A stretch of 64,000 bases of DNA from Timema cristinae (taxonomy: Eukaryota; Arthropoda; Insecta; Phasmatodea; Timematidae). The stretch covers positions 53,996,410-54,060,409 of the forward strand of contig JBCFYV010000001.1 in assembly GCA_039000515.1 (NCBI GenBank), written 5' to 3'. A program made the position numbers and the translations under genes. A model generated the notes under the pieces. That model ran no database searches and was not told the origin of the DNA. It saw only the letters and a list, made by a program, of their open reading frames with translations. Below, in pieces: positions 35,227 to 47,560 of this stretch; position 1 is the first letter of the stretch, and each line of letters opens with the position of its first letter.

Positions 35227-35960
35227 TTAGTTCCATATTTCATTCAATATTTCTCTTAGGGCAGCGTCTGCCATTATTTTTATCATTTCATTTTGGATGT
35301 CATGTGAAGTGAAGTCCTTCGATCGAAAACTAAACTGTTTGAGTTCAGGAATGTCACCAGTGCACAGAGCAAGCAATGCCTTAAAGTGTCCATCATTGTT
35401 ATTGTGACCTCGTATTGGAATGTATTGTCTTCCAAGATATCTAAGAGACGTCATTTGTGCATGCAATGCCTTTCAGACTACAAATTGCCTTTTTTCCTTT
35501 TCTTTATAAATTTGTTTGGCCACTGAATCGCAATTTTATTTTCTGTTATTTTTTCTACAGCTTCCTCGTGCATACTACTCTTTGCATGTATTCTAAATTT
35601 ACTTTCAGCTTTTTTCCTATTTTTTGACCTTTACTAATGAACGTGGTTTCAAGTTTTGAGGTGTAGCCAAAGAGATTCTAATTCTTTGATTTCATACACT
35701 CGAAGCACAATATGCTTACTTCTTCACTTTGAAAGTGAAGCCAAAGAAATTCAGAATACCAGCGTTGAAGAAATTTATGGTCACGACGTTTGATTTTCTT
35801 ATCAACTTTTGAGTTTTAAGTGTAATTTGGCACAGGGAAAGGTTGGCACTGGACAGACCGCAAATATTATTACTTCCATCTAACTCCAAAGCTACATTCT
35901 CTCTTTTTGAGTGACTGGGACCAGCATCTGTGTTATTATCGTTATCCTCATTTCCTAGAT
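35227..35960 (-). pseudogene. hAT-like (DUF4371/TTF zinc finger) transposase fragment
   Basis: On the minus strand, 35,600-35,520 reads KKAESKFRIHAKSSMHEEAV, typical of a TTF-type zinc finger. 35,466-35,227 reads MTSLRYLGRQYIPIRGHNNN followed by GHFKALLALC, typical of the start of DUF4371 in hAT/ZMYM-like transposases. Frames break between the pieces and the RNase-H-like catalytic core is missing. The fragment lies inside, and opposite to, the transposase of the 33,534-38,913 element. Confidence 0.6.
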
Positions 35961-36894
35961 TAAAAAAGGAAAAATCTTATTTACTAACAATATTTAACGA
36001 TGGGAATACAAATTCATTTTTAATACAAAATTTGCTATTTAATTTTTATTTATGGTAGTTTTTTATTAAAATATATTTATATATTTAATAACATAAGGGA
36101 TATAGATTTCTGGAGGGGTGGCCGGGCCCCTAAATCCACCCCAGTTAGGTCCCTGAGGCCTAGGGTAGTTTTATTAACGATCTATCATAGTGTCACAAAA
36201 GTTTGTTAAACTCACAAAATAATAATACCATACGCTTATGTTTAACTTAATTTAATTAAAAATTCAAATCATATAAAAAGTATTTTAAATATCTCGTGGA
36301 TTTCCCATTTTGTATTGTATTATTGTGAATAAAGTGTAATCCTTTTACTTTGTAATATATCAAATTACTCGCTTCGGCGGCCGAATGATCTGCTAAAAGT
36401 TTTTTTTTTCTGGCGTGCCACTATATGAGATAATCTTGGGCATGCCACTCCACCCCAAAATCTCTAACCTAAACTTATCTTCGTATCATCACCATTTTTC
36501 GAAAATTTGAAGTGTAATATATATTTTTAATTCCTGATTTGTATAGGAATTTTGGATTGCTTGGTTTTTTCCTATTTATAGTAAGAAACAAATATGTTAA
36601 GACTGAGTATAGCACAGTACATAGCAGTCAGTATGCCACCAAATAGCAACAAATGAATGTGTACAAGGTGGCACGTGGCAGTGTAAGGGGGTGTAGAGTA
36701 TGTGGCGTAAGGGGGAGAGAAAGGCAGCTTGAGTGGCGGGAACACACAGACGGCCAAATTAATAGCTAAAATTCTAGCAATTTATTAAGTTAGATGATTT
36801 ATTTATTTTATTTGACATTGTTCTAGTTTACTATATTTTTTAAAAACCTATGATGGATCAGGTGTACCACTAGGGGCACGTATGCTCCGATTTG
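35961..36894. other. Non-coding part of the nested insert
   Basis: AT-rich DNA with a short GC-rich patch near 36,110-36,170 (GGCCGGGCCCC). No gene recognised. Confidence 0.4.
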
Positions 36895-37139
36895 GCCACC
36901 TTTGGTCTAAAAGGTCACTCTAGAAATACACCGAACTGCTGATGAGAGGAAATGTGGGTTCGAATCCCGGTCAAGTGTACTGAGTGGTGTTTTCCCTAAA
37001 TGATTTTCTAATCTTCCCCCACTCAAATGTGGGTACACTTCCTCTAAATTCAACCTAGCTCATACATAGGTCATCAGCGTAATGAGTTCATAAGCATATA
37101 ACCCAGAAAGGCAGTAAAACGTGGCGACAAAAAAAAAAT
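36895..37139 (+). mobile_element. tRNA-derived SINE
   Basis: TGGTCTAAAAGG (A box-like, from 36,903) and GGTTCGAATCC (perfect B box, 36,957-36,967) are about 54 bases apart, with a non-tRNA body and an A-run at 37,129-37,139. It is nested in the insert within the TIR transposon. The target duplication was not determined. Confidence 0.6.
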
Positions 37140-37869
37140 CAAATGATAAAAGTTCTAATTTAAAAAATCAAGTACACTTACCTGGTATTGTATTACATTC
37201 TTGAACGATGTTAGTGGCCTTCATTACTGTTGGATAAGACTTATCACTTTGGAGATCATGACACGAGACTCTTTCACTTTATCAAAATAATCGAACAAGG
37301 CTTTCCTTTTAGCCATTTTGCGATAGCTCGCAATAGAATTATACCAATGAGTTTCAATTGTCCAATTATTATTAGCCCATCAGCGATATTTTTTAAATTC
37401 AAACTTTGTAATACAAGTCACAACAAATTTATTCTCATAGGGAATAACAAAAACTACTTTACAAAGAAGAAATTATACCTCCATAGACACTTTATCTAAG
37501 AAAAACACTATCACCTCATGCACTTACTTTGCTTACACACTAAATTCAAAGGACACGGGAATAGAGGGGTAAATGGTGAAGTGACCTTTAAAAGAAAGGG
37601 TAAAGGGGTGACTTGTGACGTGACCTTGGACATGAAATTGGCTGTAGCATGTAATGTGGGTGGCTTTCATGACTCATTACATCGTGCAGGATGGTTGACG
37701 CTAATTTTATCAGCTGAAAAACTAATTGTAGACAGTCATAGATACATTATCTAAGTATTTAACAAACGGATCAAAGACTATTAACGTTGTAATAAAACAA
37801 TGTTTTAGGTTGAGGGGAGGGGTAAATTTCCTCCAGAGGGGCAATGCCCCCCCTGTTCTCCCAGTTCCA
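37140..37869. other. Rest of the nested insert
   Basis: Short open frames only (such as 37,230-37,499 and 37,518-37,754), with no recognisable motif. A GGTTGAGGGGAGGGG and GGGGCAATGCCCCCC patch lies near 37,808-37,850. Confidence 0.35.
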
Positions 37870-38600
37870 CCACCACTGTGTTCTTGGTTGAAATGGTACA
37901 TTGAAAATAGAATCAATTCCTATGTTAAAAATATTTATATCTTTGCTGACAACTGCACAGGTCGAAAAATAAATAATTCACTTGTGCACTTTTGATGGCT
38001 CTCTGTGAAACAAAAATATCTATGAAAATAATATTAATTTTTCCACTTAGAAAGGACATTACTTCATGCTTGCTGATAGGGATTTCAGCATCATTGGAAA
38101 GAAAGTGAGAAGGGAGGAATGATACTACACAATTCCGGAAGTTGTTGACTTAATCAAAACATCATCAAAGATTAAAGATACATTTTCTGTAGTTGAAAAA
38201 AAATGGAAGTAATTATGGACTACAAAGCTTGGTGGCCTACGCTCTAAAAGAAAACCTGCACAGTGATGACTCTTATGGAAAATAATAAATAAAGAAAAAA
38301 AAAATCTTCTGAAATTTCAAAATACCATGAGCTGTGTTACTCCTCTGATACTCCCTTTGAAGTACAATGCAACATTTCTATAAGTGGAACTGTGGTTGAC
38401 ACACACAGATTAGGAAACACTTAACCCAAACTTCAACTTCCAGACAAACAGGCTTACATAGGAAAGATACCTATCAATACCGCAAATATGGAGGACATAA
38501 AGAAATCTCTGGTGTACGTGACCGAAGAGAGAGTCGGATTTTGGAACAACATTTTAACATGGCCTGTTAGAAATAGCGATAATCTAGAGGAAGATTAACT
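37870..38600 (+). pseudogene. Transposase, C-terminal half
   Basis: Decayed frames hold the matching second half of the 34,349-35,215 protein: NIYIFADNCTGRKIN (catalytic Asp region, IxADNCxGQNKN in relatives), then HYFMLADRDFSIIGKKV in a shifted frame, a KYHELCYSSDTPFEVQCN-like stretch near 38,325-38,380, and IGKIPINTANMEDIKK with ERVGFWNNI and the terminal TWP near 38,570. Two or more frame breaks are present, so it is inactive. Confidence 0.55.
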
Positions 38601-39280
38601 AAACCATTATCACTTACAATAACAAGCAAATAAAACTGTAAAACAAATAAAAATCTACAATTTTTGTTACACTCTTTCTTTACCACACAACCTTTACTGC
38701 AAAAAGAGACAAGTTCACCACATAAAATGTATTCCGAAATTATCTTAATTTAAGTTAAGATGGATATTATGATTGAAACAAGGAACCACTAAAAATAGTT
38801 TAAATCTTTTTACATAATTTTGATATCAGTAAAACAACTGCAACATAGTTTTTTTTTATATATCCTGAACCGTTTGGGTTTTTGCAAATATTTCCTTTAT
38901 GTGGTTAGCAATTCATATTATCTAAAAAAATAACTGAAGAAAATACCTATATATGTCTATATTTGGTAACTAAGTTAAAATTTAATAATACTTTATTAAA
39001 TAGGTAATATTTAAAGTAGAATTGAAAATGTTTCTCAAAGTAAAATAAGATTGTAAAAATGAAAAGGAAGCTTCAGAAATTCTCCACAATTATTTAAGTT
39101 TGTAAGAATTTAGTTTACTTATCAATCAAATTAAAATTTGTAAGTAATTTGCGCTAAAATAAGATTTAAAAAAGACGAATCTTTATTTTCAGATATTCCA
39201 ATCAATCAAATGACCAATACAATATCAGCGTTTAAAAATTTAAAAGGCTACTGAATCCACTTAGTTGAATTATTATCCTT

Positions 39281-39735
39281 TTACCAACCGCGAAGCATTT
39301 TCTCGACATCTTGTTCTCTTCTCTCTACATTCTCTCGAATCTTGGAATGACATTGACGTTCATGTACGACTTTACACTCTGACCAGACTGATACCAAATC
39401 CTGGAAGATATCTGCCACAAATAAGTGACTACCATCCCTTTGAAGGTTGTGTGGAACTTCCAATTAGATACATATTTTGAGTGGTTATAAGGCCACATCT
39501 GCTGTTGTTTTATAATGCAATGGTGAACACATTTGGTGGCACTTTGTGATTGAGAAGTAATTTGAATTGCTTGTTGGTGGAACACTTCAGGTCAATTAAA
39601 TCATCCTGGCCTCTTACATTAAAATCCTATGAGAATATCGGTCAAGTATCGAGAACTTTACGAGGCTGAGATTTGTTCTCTGCGCAAAATCGGCACATGG
39701 CAGCAAATATTTCAATCACATGCTTCGGAATTAAA
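39281..39735 (-). pseudogene. Degenerate DDE integrase, second copy (G3)
   Basis: The same relic as 1313-1765. The end reads KIRENVERREQDVEKMLRGW and the first Asp motif FNVRGQDDLIDL lies near 39,630-39,595. It differs from the G1 copy by several replacements within a few codons (SECKVVHERQCHS here), so neither copy looks maintained. Confidence 0.55.
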
Positions 39736-40299
39736 AAGTGTCTTTGAGAGCATATATAATTATATCCCTGCTTCCATGGCCAAAATCCATATAAACCTCT
39801 AAAAGCTTTTCATATTATTCATAGAGGAGTAACACAATATTGATTGACTCACTACTAGCTTTACGTTTCATAAGCAAATCTTTTTTCTCTATAATTATCC
39901 ATATCCTCATTTTTAGTAATAAAGTGATAATGTAAAGATATTCGTCACTCAACTACCACTAAAACTATTTTGGCATTTTTAAGCTGCAAGCCCTACAACA
40001 CGCTTTATTTGGTTCAGGGTTTCTTCAGTGACTGGCCTCTTCCCTCGTAGAAATTATTGAGTGTAACATGGAAAGTTTTTTTTATCATTCAACTCACTAA
40101 CGCTAAATCATTAAACACCTTCACTCTCTTTTGAAACAGCAGAAAATCACCTTGGGAATACACTCCACACAATTTTGTTAATGCCACACAAATACCTGTA
40201 GTAGAATATAGACAGCGCTCCTAACGGCGGGGAAGGCTTTACAATACGGCTGGCGAGATATCCTTTTTATAAAACATCCAAAGCTTGGGAAACCTTTTT

Positions 40300-41726
40300 G
40301 TTATCAGATTAAGGATGGTAGTCACTAGCCGTATTATAAAAAAACACGCTAATTGAGATGATTTTTATTAAATTGTGTGGCGTTTTGTTAAATGTTGGCC
40401 ATTCAGTCGTAATTTCCTCGACCCGTCCTACATTCTTCATCAAGGCAACAAGACAACCTAATTAGGATCAGCTCTAGCCACGTGCAGCCACTCGCACATA
40501 CAATATGGGAATCAAAATAGTGTAGCGGAAATTTTTAACGTGAATTGATAACGTTACGACTTTGTCTAAAACCTCTCTCTTCATCCCACTTTCCTGATGA
40601 GTTGTGTTGATGAGGCAGTTCTTAAGAGCATCAAAGTTTCAGTTGGTGCGTGGTAGAAGGATAAACTTTGAAAGCTTTGGCTTGGGACATCTTTCGGCTC
40701 GGTCATCGAGCTGATTGATTTAAAACTTCAATGTGTTCTGGGTCCGGATGTAGTCATCCCGGGCAAATTTCCTAATATACTTACACTTTATGACATAGTG
40801 AAATCAATAATTTATTTTTTGAAATTAATCTAGTGAGTTCACTTTATTTTTGTAAATCAATAATATAGTCCAGAAGGTTAAAATATGGCAAAATTAAAAA
40901 CCCAAGTGTTACATCGGTTCCTTAGAAATTGTTTGGCTGAAATAGTACAACGTTACTTAGAAATATTTACTTGAAAGCGTGTTAAGTTCATAAGCTTCGT
41001 GAGTCAAATCAACGTTCTACTACCATAAAAACCTCTCTGAGTACTGTTGTTATTGTTAGTGCCAAAAGTTTTCCTAGAAGTTCGTTAACACTTTTGGTTA
41101 TATATTTTTTATTCATAGAACCCTCTTAGCTATGTTTTTTATTTTCAAAAATTATGTTACCCTTGTAGATTTATTTAAAAAAAAGTATAAATTTTCACTA
41201 TGTAATAAAAACGTCATCATGATAAGTAAGTTGCCCAGGGTGACTGCATTTGGACCCAATTCATAGTGTAAAATGAAGTCAAATAACTAACGACAAGGTT
41301 AGAGCTAAGGACTTTTACAAGTATCTTCTGATGCGGATCTGCCCCAGCGAGTTCATACACCAATCCCTCTTGGGGGTCAATCAGTAGTTTCCACAGAAGG
41401 AAACACCATTGGGAGAGTGAGTTCGAACCAAAACGGCAATGTTTATAGCCTTCATGTTAAGAGGAAAGGTATGATCATACATAGTTAGTGTCCGAGGTCA
41501 AGACCATACTACCCTGATACCATTATGAAAGGCGTGACTAATGTATTAGTTGGTCAAAGTAGCTCCCTTTTACGAGAAGAACGCTGTCATTAGGCTGTAC
41601 TCACGTGATATGATCACATGCCTTTGCGTCAGGCCACAATTAATATTATGGTGCCTTTTGCCTATGAATAAGGGTTGTTTGAAACACGTTTCACAACATA
41701 AATATAGTCTGAATATAAATACATAC
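40300..41726. other. Intron 3 of G3, right part
   Basis: Colinear with 2317-3519 in G1. It contains repeats of CTAGCCGTATTATAAAA near 40,326. The segment 41,470-41,700 (to CACAACATAAATATAG) is lost from G1 but the last 90 bases are kept in G2 and G4. No gene. Confidence 0.5.
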
Positions 41727-43171
41727 GGGTCCTGAAGCTTAGGGAGACATTATGCGAGTAAAGCTGGTAATTGGTGTTGATAGCGGAGACTTTAACAGTG
41801 TAGTTCGTGCATGGGTCAATGTTGTCGTTGATACTGTAAGATGGATAACCTGTCGTAATGTGGAAACAATGTTCTTTAGTCTCTCCCAACTTAGTCCAAC
41901 ACACACAGTACCTGCAATCAATGTAAGTAGTGAGGAATATTGCTGGAACGATACATGATCTTTGGTAAGTGTTAAAATAAGGACCGTAAGGTCACGACTA
42001 AATTTGGAATAATTTATTTTATTTTATTAAGGTGCTCAAACGGTTAAAATTTACACACACAGACACACAGTGATAAATGACACGAGTTGACACCTATATT
42101 CCTAAGTGGTAAGAACATTGGTGTACTAAGATAATAGATCCGGGTAATATGCCCATGTTTAGATGATATTTCTCAATTTAAAGTGTATGATATTTATATT
42201 CGACTATAACAGTTATTAGATAACTTTAATAGATTGGCTATTTACTCAATCTATCTATAATAAATGAAGTAATCTATATATAATCCTGCATATTCTGCCA
42301 TGCCAATTGAGACATATACAATTGATGGGATAATTGTAGTTCTTGTATGATATAAGATCTGATTATTGATATTTTTTGTTTGTTACCATCAAACGCCTCA
42401 ATCCTTTAAATTCCCTCACCTATTGACGCAGGTCATGTCAGAAGGAGCCTCCCACGTGAGTACAAAGAAGAATCCACCGTCGTAGTGAAGGGCCAAACTG
42501 TGGATTTGCTCCAACACTTGAATAAATATATCAACTATTTATTCACATTTGAATTTGAATTGCATGTATCTATTCATAGATAAAAACATATGTATTTATT
42601 CTTATTTAATGAAATATCTTCATAGAATATATAGTTTAATTTATAATTATAAAATAAATAAATACATGATTAAATAGATCCACTTTTCTAACTCTCCCAA
42701 GTAAATTCTAAATAAAACACAACAACCAGAACTCAAACCGTTAATGAATCACACACATATTGAAAAGAAACAGAGTTCCCTTAGCAATATGTTGGTATCC
42801 TATAAGTTTTTGTAGGTGATCACGCTATCTTCAGGGTTAAAACGTTTGAGGGATATACAGTTTCAAAATTTAGCTCAGACCTCAATTTAGGTATTATATT
42901 GTACAAGAACACGGAATACTTAACATATTAGTTTTCAAACAACTTTTAAAGGCTCACAACGATTCATAAATTAATGTTTAAAGTAGAGTATACTTATTTA
43001 CGTGATATTAAATAGAAATAAATATTGTTTTAATCCCTGACGCGATCATATTAAACACATGTTAAATTATACAAGTGTCAACGAGCTAATCGAAAACAGT
43101 TTCTAAACTAGAAAAGCTGAATACAAAATAAACCATTATATTCAGAATATGAGTAGCATCTCAATATTTGA

Positions 43172-43191
43172 CAGTAGTAGTAGTAGTAGTA
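43172..43191. repeat. AGT triplet microsatellite
   Basis: (AGT)6 in the intron between exons 2 and 1 of G3. The other copies have one or two units. Confidence 0.85.
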
Positions 43192-43515
43192 GTATTCACA
43201 GTAGTCTAAAATAATGTGCTCCATATTTGCAAATCAATTCATATCTTACCATATCCTGTGCAATCTGCAGCGAACCCAGGACCCGCAAATAAGACTATCA
43301 GAATCACACAGCAATATGGCCACATCTGCATTAACATTACAGTCGATAATTGATCACATACACCACTGATATTAACATCATTAAATAATTTTTTATCTAG
43401 CTTAATAGTAACACTACTTATTTAGATGTCTTCGTTAATATGAGGTATCATACTAACAAATTATTAAAGTAGTTTCAAAATTATATATTATAAGTACATA
43501 GAATATTTAGCTCAC

Positions 43516-43647
43516 CTGTGATATTTTTGTCCACTTCTCAAATCAAAGCCACGCCTACAGAAGAATACGTGTATCAAACTTTAAACGAAAATAATCGTTC
43601 TGGGTTTAGGTTAGAAATTTACAAATAAGTAATGAACATATTTATAT
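43516..43647 (-). promoter_or_regulatory. Non-coding first exon and TATA-like motif of G3
   Basis: The donor GTGAGC adjoins 43,516. TATTTATAT (plus strand) is at 43,639-43,647. Confidence 0.45.
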
Positions 43648-43962
43648 CAGGGATTTAACTCGTATGATTGTTTGTTGGTTTTAGGGGCTTAATAATTGTA
43701 ATTAATATACGTCGAGATTAAATCATGACGTTTAAATGATTGATAATAATAAATGGCCATTCTAGAGTAATCCATTATTTATAAATTTCCTCAGAAGTTT
43801 ATTTGTTAAAAAACAGGTACACTCTGGTTGCTCGGAAAATAGAAGTATTACCTTGACGGATAGCACAAAGGCCACGTGTTCATAGCAGTGCTTACCAGGG
43901 TTGCCAGATCTGCATGGACCCCCATAGTGTTACTTTACATGCGGTGGCTGTTAATAATTTTG

Positions 43963-45027
43963 GTAAGTGATTTTTACTTTCTCACTATCTTACAGGTAGA
44001 TAAAGTATTGTCATCGTCAAAAAAAAAAAATCGAACTTGAGATTTTGATGAATCTCGACGTTTCATGACCCTTTGAAACCGAAAAAGTGTTTTTTGAATT
44101 CCCGTCGTTCTTTTTGTACCTCCAACTAGAGCGTAAACTATGTTACCTATCGGGCTAAAACTTGGTATCTAAGGTTTTCATAGGGTTGCTCCGAGGTATT
44201 TTTGGAATTGGATATCCAACCCTAAAATTAAGTATAGTTTACTAAAGGGCAAAAAGAAAAATTCGATTTTCTTAAAATCGATCCTAATGATTATGATTAA
44301 ATCTTATTTCTAAACATTTATGAATATTCCAAACAAAATAGATAATCTCAATATTTCGGCAAAATGATTTTATGGTCTCTAGTCTAAGGCGTATATTATC
44401 TTTTTTTAATCATCTCTGAAACTCTTTGAGATATGAAATTACATATCATTGTAAATATGTCGATATATTATAATACAAATATTTTATTCGAAGCATAATT
44501 TTACTAAACCAATAACTTTCAAGCTATATAAAATATTTATATTTTTTAATTTTTCGAACACAAAAGGTAAAGTATTGAGCCTTAAAAAACATCTAACCTG
44601 AAATGTTGATGTGTGTTGACGTCTCATGACCCCCCTAATTCTACAAAGTGGTCTTAGAAATACTTTCTGTGTGTCTGTTTAAACTTAAAATTAAATGTAG
44701 CTTAATAAAGGCCAAAATAGAAAAGATAGATTTTCTCAAAATCGGCTCTAAAGATTTTGAATAAAATTCGTATAAAGGTGTTGATTAAGACTATAAATAA
44801 ACTGAATATTTTCATTTTCCCATTAAAATGAATTTGAGTGTACTTTAAAGAATCATAAACTCCCGTATCTACGCAAATATTTGAGATACTAAATAACTTT
44901 GCATTGCAAAATTGTGGTAAAATTGAAAATAAAAAACTTTTATATGAAATATTTTTTTATAAAACCAATAGTTTCTGAGATTTTGGCAAATATATTAATA
45001 CAATTTTGTGAGCTTTAGTTGTAAAGA
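43963..45027. other. Upstream DNA of unit 3
   Basis: Two diverged copies of the motif ending GACGTTTCATGACCC (about 43,975-44,070 and 44,565-44,640) make an internal repeat with different following sequences. No gene. The 6290-6720 SINE segment of units 1 and 4 is absent. Confidence 0.45.
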
Positions 45028-45433
45028 AATACTGCTTAATTCTTAACGTAATAATTCTCCAATGCCATAGAGTAATTAAATAAAAGTAAATCTCTCAAAA
45101 AGTTTGTTATTTTACCTCAAACCTCTGAGGAGAATTTTTTGTACAACAATGATATAGATCCATTTTGTTTTCAATAGTCAGTATTTACATTTTTTATTTG
45201 TCAAAATTTATAAATGAGAATTTAATAGCAAATCGATAGCATGAAGATTTTCAACATTTAATAAAATGTCAAGAATTTTAAACGGAATTTTAAATTTTAA
45301 TACGAAGTGTTGACCCTTGTGGAACCAACATTGATCTTTTTTATCGGTCCAAACATAAAATGAGGACATTAATTCTTTAAAGATAAAATTATAAAATTTA
45401 AAACCGGGACTAAAAATATGTTTTACATAAGTA
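45028..45433 (-). other. 405-bp insertion with a 77-codon frame
   Basis: Between AAAGAAATACTG and TAAAGCGCAATAT there is about 405 bases absent from units 1, 2 and 4. On the minus strand it has an open frame (45,208-45,441) ending in ILLNVENLHAIDLLLNSHL, followed shortly by AATAAA. It might be a captured gene fragment. No family was recognised and no target duplication was seen. Confidence 0.3.
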
Positions 45434-45977
45434 AAGCGCAATATAGGCTTGGGTTTACTAGTATATATTATTTAGTTTAGCATATATCATGAGTTTTGAG
45501 TAAATATCTCCATTTTTAAACAATAGAGCGAGAAAGTCAATGCGTAGTTCCATACCTTTTATTTTATTATTGTTTGGTTTATAAACTAAAGCTTCGTTAC
45601 GTTACGCTAGCCTAATCCCCACTACCCGCATGTCTCGCAGTGAAACGCTAAGATGGACCCTCTCCCTCCCCTTAAGTGCGTTACGTAATATGTCTATAGA
45701 CCCTTAATGGAACCGTGTTTATTGGTTTGTGTCACGATACAGGGATATAATTTGAAAACATCCATTGGGGAATAATCTAATAAATGATTGTGTCTATCTA
45801 CTTAAAACTAAAATATGTTGAAAATCAGCTGTTTTAAGTTTGCATTCCAATGCATTATGGTCAATACACAGTCTCTGGTTTGCTGCTCTATTCAAGCAGA
45901 TTATATTTTATTTATTATTATGAACGTGTGAATAAAGCTTTAGGCTTAAGCTAGGTTTAAGTGTTTCCACTGGTTCC

Positions 45978-46195
45978 ACCTCACCATACTCACTATCTCC
46001 ATTACCCTCATATTCACTACCACACTCATATTCACTATCATACTCATATTTACTATCACCATCATACTCAATATCACCTCATATTTACTATAAACATCAT
46101 ACTCACTATCACCATTATACTCACTATCACCACCATATTCACAATCACCGTCACTCACTATTATCTTTATATTCACTATCATCATCATCTCATCT
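45978..46195. repeat. 18-bp minisatellite, unit 3
   Basis: Degenerate TCACCATCATACTCACTA-type copies at the same relative position as in the other units. Ends ATCATCATCTCATCTCATCGGGACATGG. Confidence 0.88.
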
Positions 46196-46640
46196 CATCG
46201 GGACATGGAAAGAGCCTCCAATGATTGGATGTACGATTAGAACTGTACATTTGGACATCCCCTCAGTGGTATATTGATACTGGCTACTATTTCCACAAAA
46301 CCAGTTTACTAGTGATGTAGCCAAGATACACCACATAATCATATATACAAAAAAAAATTACACAAACAATTTTATAATCGAAACCCTTAAATATAGTCAT
46401 GGAAAAGTTCAGATTGAGTTGGCAAACTGTAATGGCACTACATTTGGATGTTGTAACTACAATTATATGTGAATGATCATTTGTTGTATTTGTATCTTCA
46501 TTATTTTGATCATTGATTAAATTCATCGGTATCAAGTATTTGGTTGAAGAATCTTGTTTGTTAAGAATACTACAAAATATTTTCACTGTTATATTGAATT
46601 AGTAGATACAGAGATTTTGAAGTATAATTTGAAATATTTT

Positions 46641-47523
46641 TGTAACCCACCCCTTGGTTATTTCCCAAAAATAACAAATTAGGTGCCGGATAAGTTAACA
46701 ACAATGACTGAACCATAAAATATGGAGCGTGCGAGACCCCATCTCATGTTAAATGGTGGCGTTAGATACATCACACAACTCCAGTTACATTGACCTTCGT
46801 AAACATCATATTAAAGTAATCATAATAAATACCAAAAAAACAAGTAATGCTGAAGGCACTCCCTTGCCACTGCCGGCGATCCTCTAAAAGTAAATAAAGA
46901 CTCCCTGATAACGGCTTTCTCTCTAACCGCAATTGTGCTTAACAGTAATATAGAATAATAATTTAATATAAAACAAATGTCTTTACTGCCAGCATTTACG
47001 TTTATTATGACGTCCCTATAAGAGAGCAAACTCGCTGGCTCTTAGCCAGATTTAACTAACATAATATTTTAAACAGTAACACTAATAACATAATTTCCAA
47101 ATGATAACAAGAGATAAACATTTAAATGTAGGAGATTGACAAAACAAGCAAAGACGCCGCAAGAATCCATCAAGGACTTAAAATGACGGTGCTCTGTAGC
47201 ATACGACCCTCCATGAAGCGGATGAAGTTGAAACTCCCTTTTAACAAATATATAAGTCCTCCCAATAGATCATTAGCTGATGTTAAATGGATCGCACGGC
47301 TAAACCGTGCCAAATTGTATATGTTATCCATGGTCAGCAAGCTATATGAAGAAAGACCAGATAAAATAATTAATGAATTCTTCTAAATACGAAATTGTGA
47401 ACTTTAATTTTGAAACAAAATTGTCAGACGGAATTTAGAATACAGAGACGTGAATCTAGCCTAGGTACAAAGTCTCTCACCTATTGATCGTCAAGTAATG
47501 AGTCACCGCACTACCCAACAGTG

Positions 47524-47560
<37 letters not shown>

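Larger units (their letters stand above)
33534..38913 (+). mobile_element. 5.4-kb TIR DNA transposon with nested insert
   Basis: Terminal inverted repeats of 35 bp: 33,534-33,568 (AATTGCTAATTGCAGAAATG...) and the reverse complement of 38,879-38,913 (AATTGCTAACCACATAAAGG...), about three quarters identical. The G1 intron is uninterrupted at the matching place (TTTATATATTAGCTAAG near 950-970). ATATT/ATATTA lies on both sides, a plausible target duplication. The element carries a plus-strand transposase in two pieces (34,349-35,215 and 37,870-38,600) separated by about 2.6 kb of other DNA that includes an oppositely oriented hAT-like fragment and a SINE. The superfamily is not certain; Sola-like is a guess. 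Confidence 0.75.
33286..40299 (-). mobile_element. Ginger/KRBA2-type relic in intron 3 of G3, with nested transposon
   Basis: Counterpart of 721-2316 in G1, with the inverted repeats at 33,286-33,354 and 40,235-40,299. It is interrupted at 33,534-38,913 by another transposon. The left flank (TGTGGAAAAATTTGACCA) is the same as in G1, so the relic was present before these copies were duplicated or exchanged. Confidence 0.45.
32259..43337 (-). pseudogene. FN3-domain secreted protein, copy G3 (giant intron 3, frameshifted exon 4)
   Basis: Exon 1 is 43,250-43,337 (signal peptide, MLMQMWPYCCVILIVLF). Exon 2 is 42,420-42,516 (LTWEAPSDMTC). Exon 3 is 41,727-41,911 (WTKLGETKEHCF, CTNYTVKVSAINTNY). 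All are full-length and open. Intron 3 is about 9.2 kb because of the Ginger-like relic and a nested 5.4-kb transposon. Exon 4 (32,259-32,536) encodes the second FN3 domain (VTYLKVESKTDTSLNIAW, NVTW, YHNITGLKAC). It is 278 nt instead of 279: one base is missing near 32,337 (ATACAATTGCATG versus ATACAATGTGCATG in G4), which shifts the frame at the F-G region of the domain. The 3' region is also hit by a solo LTR, so the copy is probably defective, or truncated by about 20 residues. Confidence 0.6.

Noticed and set aside
41739..41921. Alternative frame over FN3 exon 3 (reads TVCVGLSWERLKN)
   Set aside because: It would follow from splicing exon 1 directly to exon 3, but it hits a stop. The frame fixed by exon 2 (phase 2) is open in all copies and fits the FN3 pattern.
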